From Strix aluco (lineage: Eukaryota; Chordata; Aves; Strigiformes; Strigidae), in NCBI RefSeq assembly GCF_031877795.1, contig NC_133935.1, positions 73,178,303 to 73,242,302 on the forward strand: a stretch of DNA of 64,000 nt, in the 5' to 3' direction. The position numbers and the translations under genes were made by a program. Shown here piece by piece: positions 58,212 through 64,000 of the stretch. Position 1 is the first letter of the stretch, and each line of letters begins with the position of its first letter. A model generated the notes under the pieces. It did no database searches. It had not been told where the DNA came from and was given only the letters and a program-made list of their open reading frames with translations.

Positions 58212-61200
58212 GTAAGTTGTATTAAAAATGTATTTAAAAAAACCTCTTTCAAATGTGTCTTATTTCCCAGGTGTCAGACATGGGTGGGATTTTCATTCTC
58301 CACTAGCCTTTAGTTCATTGTCAGTATTTCTCAATGAAAATCAGTATTTGTGTGCCTCTTCATGAGCTACTGAGAAGTGCTTTGTATTGCAAAGTAGAAA
58401 ACTGATCTTTGCACTAGCTAAGTCAGTTTTTAAGACATGGAGGGAAGAGGGAAGGGTTATCTTGAGTTCAGATTACTTAAATTCTCATTATTGTTTATGT
58501 AATTTTGGTATTTAATGTTATGGTGCCATTTTGTAGAAGACGCTTGTCTCCTCTAAGTCAATGCACGCTTGGCTGCAGTTTAGTAAAGAGCTTGGGAATT
58601 AGTTCTTTCAAAATAGTCAAGATGCAGCTTATGGAGCCAGTTGTGGTTTTGTAGTTTTATAAGCCCAGGTACATAGTTGTCCGTGTCTTTTGTAAATGGA
58701 GTTTACAGGAGAATGTAGGTCTCTGTTAGAGGATAGCAGGTGGGAGAGAGCTTATCACAATGATGGTGAGGTAGGTGTCAAACACTTCCATTGTTAATTT
58801 TACAATAGTTGAAAACTGTTCCATAGATCTTCAGGAGTCATTTAGCTGCATTCTATTCAGTTTATGGTTTGAAAAGCAACTTAACTCCAAATCCACAAGT
58901 GTTTAATGAGTTATTGTTGGAACTATTTGTCTTTGCAAGTTTACCTTAGCTTTGCAGAACTAAAAACTTATTTTTTAGTAGCTGAAATCTGAGCTGTGGA
59001 TGTACACTCAAGTAGATTGCCATCTGCGGGTGACTGCTGTTATACAGTAGAGTAGATGAAGCTGCAAACTGTCATGCAGTTTCTAGTCTGGGGGCTCGTG
59101 GAGCAGCTGCAATACTCTCTTGTTGAACTTCTAGTATTTTCTACCTTATTTCAGTAGCAGTGAAGTTCAGCACGAAGCTCTTAATGCTCTGTTCAGCCAG
59201 TTTGTCCAGCTGCTTCTCCTGTTCTTTTCAGCTGGGCACTGGGCAAAACCTGTAACTTCCATGTGGCAGGTTAGGTGCAGCTGTGGAAAGGGTTGCAGGA
59301 ATTTGGGGCTAAAGATGAAGATCATTTCTGCCCTGACCTTACAAAAGGTCAAACTGCAAAAGGACGTCTGAGAACAATGAGTCCCTGAACTTAGGAAATA
59401 TTTCTTGGGTGCTCTTTGCTTTCTCTTTGCTGTAGCAGGGTTACATGGATTTTTCCTGTGGTATGAAAGCAGTATCCGTCCAAGGTCAGCATTACTCAGC
59501 CTGTGCCAGGGAATTTGTAATATCTGGCTTTTCTTGGCTGTAAGTCAGAAAAAAGAGGTGCAGGATAAGGGGAGCTTGCTAGGCTACCCTTCCTAGCATC
59601 CAAATCCACTTACTTACCTCAGTGTAGAAAGAGGAATCATGATTCCAGCTTCTCTGCCAGAGAGAGTCCATCCTTGGAACGAGAGCTACCGTCCCTCTTG
59701 TGTTGGTGGACACATAGCAAGTGCTTTATATTGTACTATACTGCTGGGAAGAGTTGAGGGTCAGGACAACTGAATTACGAAGTGAAGCTAGACTTATGGA
59801 GAGTTGAGTCAATAGGCCTCTGAAATCTCAACCCTCCTGCCTCCCCAGGATGCACTGCTGCGGTGTCTCTTTACCTGGCTGACTTGTTTGTTCAGGAAAG
59901 AAGGGCAACAGCACAGCAAACAGTTCACTTCCTGGCAGTGACAGGGCTTATGACATGAAATTGCTCCCAAATGCAAGACTAGTGACACTTTCAAACTTGC
60001 TAGTTTTATCAGTTGATGTACAGTTGGTAGAATAAGTAGGAAAAGGTAGATGACTGATAAAAGAGGTTGTTTTCTGTCAAAATCTGTGGGGTTGGCAGGT
60101 ATGTTTTGCTGAACTGTGTGGTGTTTAAGGGCCTCTTGTGCTCATGATGGTATGATTTTATGCTTCTCCATTGATTGCTGTGGGACTACTCACAAACTGA
60201 AGGGATATTTGACTTGCATAAAGCTGGATTTTGCCATCCTTAATTGTTTTTAATATAGTCTGGCTTTTTCATAAACATTCTCACTGCAAATTCATTGTCA
60301 AGCTTCAAATCTAGTCCTGAATTCTAAATCTCTGCTGTGTGCTTGTTTATATTACGTCTTGCTCTGCTATTAGAGCTTCATGGCATCCCAAGGAAGCAGC
60401 AGACTCACAAAGCTTACTTCCTACTTTAAATCATACTGTCTTCTTCTGAGTCTTTCCATAGTGGATCACAAGCTAAGTGGGAATAGTTAACAGGTGAAAT
60501 ATGTAGACAGAGAGTTTGTCCTTCAGAGGGTTATTTTCTGTGGAGCTCTGTTTAACCAAGTGTTTCTACATGTTCTTTTAAATTTCAGATATTTCAGTGT
60601 TTAAAAACCTTTATAATAGCCAAATTTTTAAAACCTTCTTTTTTAAAAAAAAAATCTGTATTTTTAAAGTTATTCTCTCTTTAAAATATTCACCAGTAGC
60701 AGATTTTATCCTGATGCTACCGTAACTAAATAGTAAATGTAGTCTGAAGACAGTGGACTGTCTCATTTTTCTTCAGGCTTCTGTTATATATACATACAAT
60801 TGCATTATGATCTGGCAGATATATGCAGTTGCATATGTGAGCTATGCACTGGCACATTTTCAAGTGGTCGTCTATAATTAAGTCTTCTTTCAATAATTTC
60901 TTAAAATTAAGTTGAGATTAAAAGTAAGAGGCTTTTTGATTGCTCGAATTGTAGCAATAATGCCTTAGTGTTGATATCAAAGAATTCTGTCTTAGTGTTG
61001 ATATATTGCTTTAAATTTCAGGAGATAACTAACATGTAATCTCCAGAAAAATCAGGTTTTATTTTTAATTTTACTAAAACCACTGGGACTAACTCAGACC
61101 ACTGGCCTTTCCCAGATTAATTAACATGTGGAATTCATTCCTTCTTGGATGAAAGCATCTCCTTCAGAAAAGCATACTATGTCAACTCAGGAAGGGAAAT

Positions 61201-64000
61201 GTTTCCTGAATTAATTCAGGCTTCTGTTATGCAGGTGGTCAGGTTAGAGGATCTAGCACTGTGAACAACTCCACTGTTAGATAAAATTTTTAATTTCTGT
61301 TACATGGTCCTCATATATTGCATTCTTCGACGGTGTCTGGGAGTTTTATTAAGTTTAACAACTCACATAAATGGAAATACTTGGGTGAAACAGAATCTTT
61401 GTCAAGGGCACAATACAGTAGCAATCACTGTGAAGTTAAGCATGCATCTTCAGTGTCTTTGGATTTTTTACCTTCTAATTCACAGGGCCATAAGTTAAAA
61501 CTTTTTTTTGCTCTTGTATCTAAATGTAACTTTTCCCATCTCTTATTCAGTTTGCTAGTCCTTTTGAAAGATTGTTTCTTGGGATAGGAGATAATAAGCA
61601 ACAATTCAAAGAAAAAGAAATAATCTTTTGGCATATAAAGTAAAAGATGGTCAGATGATAACTGAAGTTGAATTCCTAGAGAAAAACATTAGCCAGAAGT
61701 ACACAATTGGATTATAGAGTAATTAAATTTGAAAGCAAAGTAGTAATACTATGCCCTCTTATTTGGTGAAGCACAGTGCACTATATAGGAAGCTATTTTT
61801 GATTAATCTTGCAGAAATTTAGTTCACAGATGTGAAAGTGATAGGTGGATCAAAATCCTTCTAATTAAAGAAATGAGTTAATAAAAACTAACGTTAATCT
61901 CTCAAAGTAGGATAAGCCCCACTTGGTTCTCACTAATGCTAATAGAAATCATGTGGTTAAGTTGTCTTTGAATGATTAGGAAACCTGCACTTTAGACTAT
62001 GTGATAAAGAGCCAAAAGCTTTGAGAGAAATTGTGCTTTCTGTGAATTGCCTCAGTGGGGCTTTTTTTAATTTTTCCTTTTTTTTCTGTCTAGATGTTTA
62101 ATAAAATGAAACTATAAATATTTGTGTGTGCTGGCATAGGGAAGAGACTGACAAGTTGTACAGTCCACTGAATATTGGTTGAATTAACTCACTTGTGAAT
62201 GCTTTCATATGTGTACTTTAACATTAGTTTTCAAGTCATTAACTTGAGTATAAAAAACGGGTTCAAAGTCTGTCAGATACTAAATATTTTTTAAAGTAAT
62301 TTAAATTTAATTTTGTGGTGGTTTGACCTTGGCTAAATGCCAGGTACCCACCAAGTCGCTCTATCACTTCCCCCTCCTTCCCCTTTTTTCTCAACAGGGC
62401 AAAGAGGGGAAAAAATATAAGATAGCCAACCCTTGTGGGTAAAAAAAAAGCAGTTTTAATATAAACAAAGTGAAGCAAAGGTCTGTGCGCAGAAGCAAAA
62501 AAAAGAAAACAGATTTATTCTCTACTTCCCATTAATAGGCGATGTCGGGCCTTCTCAGGAAGCAGGGCTCTGATACCCATAGTGGTTGCCTTGGAGGACC
62601 AAGGGTGACCCCACCCCCTTCCTCCTTTCTCCCAGCTTTATACTGAGCAGACGTCATATGGTATGGAATATCCCTTTGGTCAGTTCGGGTCAGCTGTCCT
62701 GGTTGTGTCCCCTCCCAAGATCTTGCCCACCCCATCCCACTGGGGAGGGAAATGTCGGAAAGAGCCTTGGTGCTGTGTAAGCACTACTCAGCAGTAGCCA
62801 CAACACCAGTGTGCTATCAACACCCTGCCAGCTCCCAGCATAAAACACAGCACCATGAGGGCTGCTACAGGGGAAAACCAATTCTGGCTCATCCAGACCC
62901 AGTACAAATTTTGATATCCATAAGGTAAATACTTGAGGAGGCTTTGCCTTCAGTACCAGGGAAAATACCTCAGAACAACTATGTCTTACTCGTTCCAAAT
63001 TTCTCATTTACCTCTCTTGTTAATCAGATTGCCGATGTTGAACTGTACTGATGACTAGTACCGAAATCCACATACTTTTTTACTCTCCTGAGTCACATTT
63101 CTGAACTCTAGTTTAGATGTTACCCACTCCAGAATGTTGCTGCTCTCATAGCATGTACCTCCTAGCCCTCACTGACCCAATCCAGCCCTAGAGGAACTCT
63201 ACACTTGATGTAACTCTTACTGTTTCTGTCTCTATTATTTACTGTGTAGAAGGAGAAGACCTATTTCAAGATCTTAGTTGAGTAAAAAATTATGAAACTA
63301 TTATGTTTGATTCAGATGTCAGCAATGCCTTTTTTCCTAAATTGCTGGTAACGAAAACATACACAAATATGCTTCCTGAAAATTTACATATGCATCCATC
63401 TTATTTTTTAGCCAAGAATGCCATGTATTTTAATAAACCTATGAAAGAATGTGAACTAACAGTTGGCTGAATGAAAGTGACTGGCCTTATGAAAGTTTTG
63501 CTGAAAATGAGTTTTTACATATATTCCTAACATAAGAGTCAGTATCTGTAATAACAATTTAGCCTTTAAGTTTTATTATCCTCTGAAGTAAGTGCTGCCA
63601 TTTTGATTATTTTGGATGAATATTTGATTGGCAAGGCCAACTTCTTAATTTTTCTAAAGCTTACAGAGGGGAGGAATATTGAGGGGAGATGTGCAATGTA
63701 GAATAAAGCTCACTTCTAGTTAGAAATAGAACATGTCTCTGTCACAGGGTTCTGAGTTTCCTTTTTTTTAACTGGAAATGACAGTGTAATCTCAGTAACC
63801 ATGTGAATGTAATTACCAGCTTTAGAAAGTTTTGGTCTATATTGCATAAAACCATGTTAAAAAATCCTGAAAAAAGGAATTTCAGCGTTCTATAGTTCCT
63901 TGTTTTTATTCACACTCGTATTTCCTTTTTCGGTTAAAATATTTCCATATTTGAGGCCTAATATTATGTGGTCATAATGTAGTGATAATATCCCCTAATG
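58212..64000 (+). other. COG5: COG5 intron, at least 5.8 kb, open at the right edge
   Basis: AT-rich unique sequence with an ERVL-type LTR at 62314-62906. No further COG5 exon was found on the plus strand up to 64000. Confidence 0.75.
62314..62906 (-). mobile_element. ERVL-type solo LTR, minus orientation
   Basis: 593 bp. On the minus strand it begins TGTACTGGGTCTGG, the same start as the LTR at 50109, and ends CCACCACA. Perfect 5-bp target duplication AATTT at 62309-62313 and 62907-62911. No internal viral sequence. Antisense to COG5. Confidence 0.9.

Noticed and set aside
58212-64000. Search for the next COG5 exon
   Set aside because: No segment with the expected VACDLLRR-like coding sequence between acceptor and donor was found; it is taken to lie beyond the window.
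1-64000. CRISPR arrays, operons, tRNA/rRNA genes, prokaryotic defence systems
   Set aside because: No evenly spaced direct-repeat array, no RNA gene fold and no prokaryotic-type genes; the sequence is a vertebrate locus throughout.

Overview
The window is vertebrate nuclear DNA and almost certainly avian. The genes are split into short exons with consensus GT/AG junctions. The interspersed repeats are CR1 LINE 3' ends and retroviral solo LTRs, including the ERVL-type LTR that starts TGTACTGGGTCTGG and is common in birds. There is no SINE layer. GC-rich CpG islands mark three promoters. No prokaryotic gene, CRISPR array, tRNA or rRNA gene was seen.

Four protein-coding genes form the block SLC26A4 - BCAP29 - DUS4L - COG5. 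This is the order and relative orientation known from human 7q22, shown here inverted. (1) Minus strand, about 1-5240: the 5' end of SLC26A4 (pendrin), with four coding exons for residues 1-199; the gene runs off the left edge. (2) Minus strand, 13773-36319: complete BCAP29 coding sequence in seven exons, 243 aa. (3) Minus strand, 42229-51358: complete DUS4L coding sequence in six exons, 315 aa. (4) Plus strand, from 52194: the 5' end of COG5, five exons for residues 1-132, running off the right edge. All reading frames join without a frameshift across every junction listed. The first-exon and UTR structures are inferred from splice-site matches only.

Layout: SLC26A4 promoter CpG island about 4600-5700; a repeat-bearing intergenic stretch (CR1 with a solo LTR inserted in it) about 5700-12930; BCAP29, with an old antisense CR1 in one intron; BCAP29 CpG island about 36300-37120; an intergenic stretch to 42228; DUS4L, whose second intron holds a CR1 tail and two solo LTRs; a shared DUS4L/COG5 bidirectional CpG island about 51640-52600; then COG5 introns with another CR1 and another ERVL LTR.

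The genes are not a functional operon. Pendrin is an anion exchanger, BCAP29 an ER membrane chaperone/sorting protein, DUS4L a tRNA dihydrouridine synthase and COG5 a Golgi tethering subunit. I found no new multi-gene system. The most unusual local feature is a perfect-period 31-bp x 4 minisatellite in the first coding intron of SLC26A4. Every unit carries a consensus 5' splice site on the sense strand, and use of the nearest one would add exactly 21 in-frame codons.
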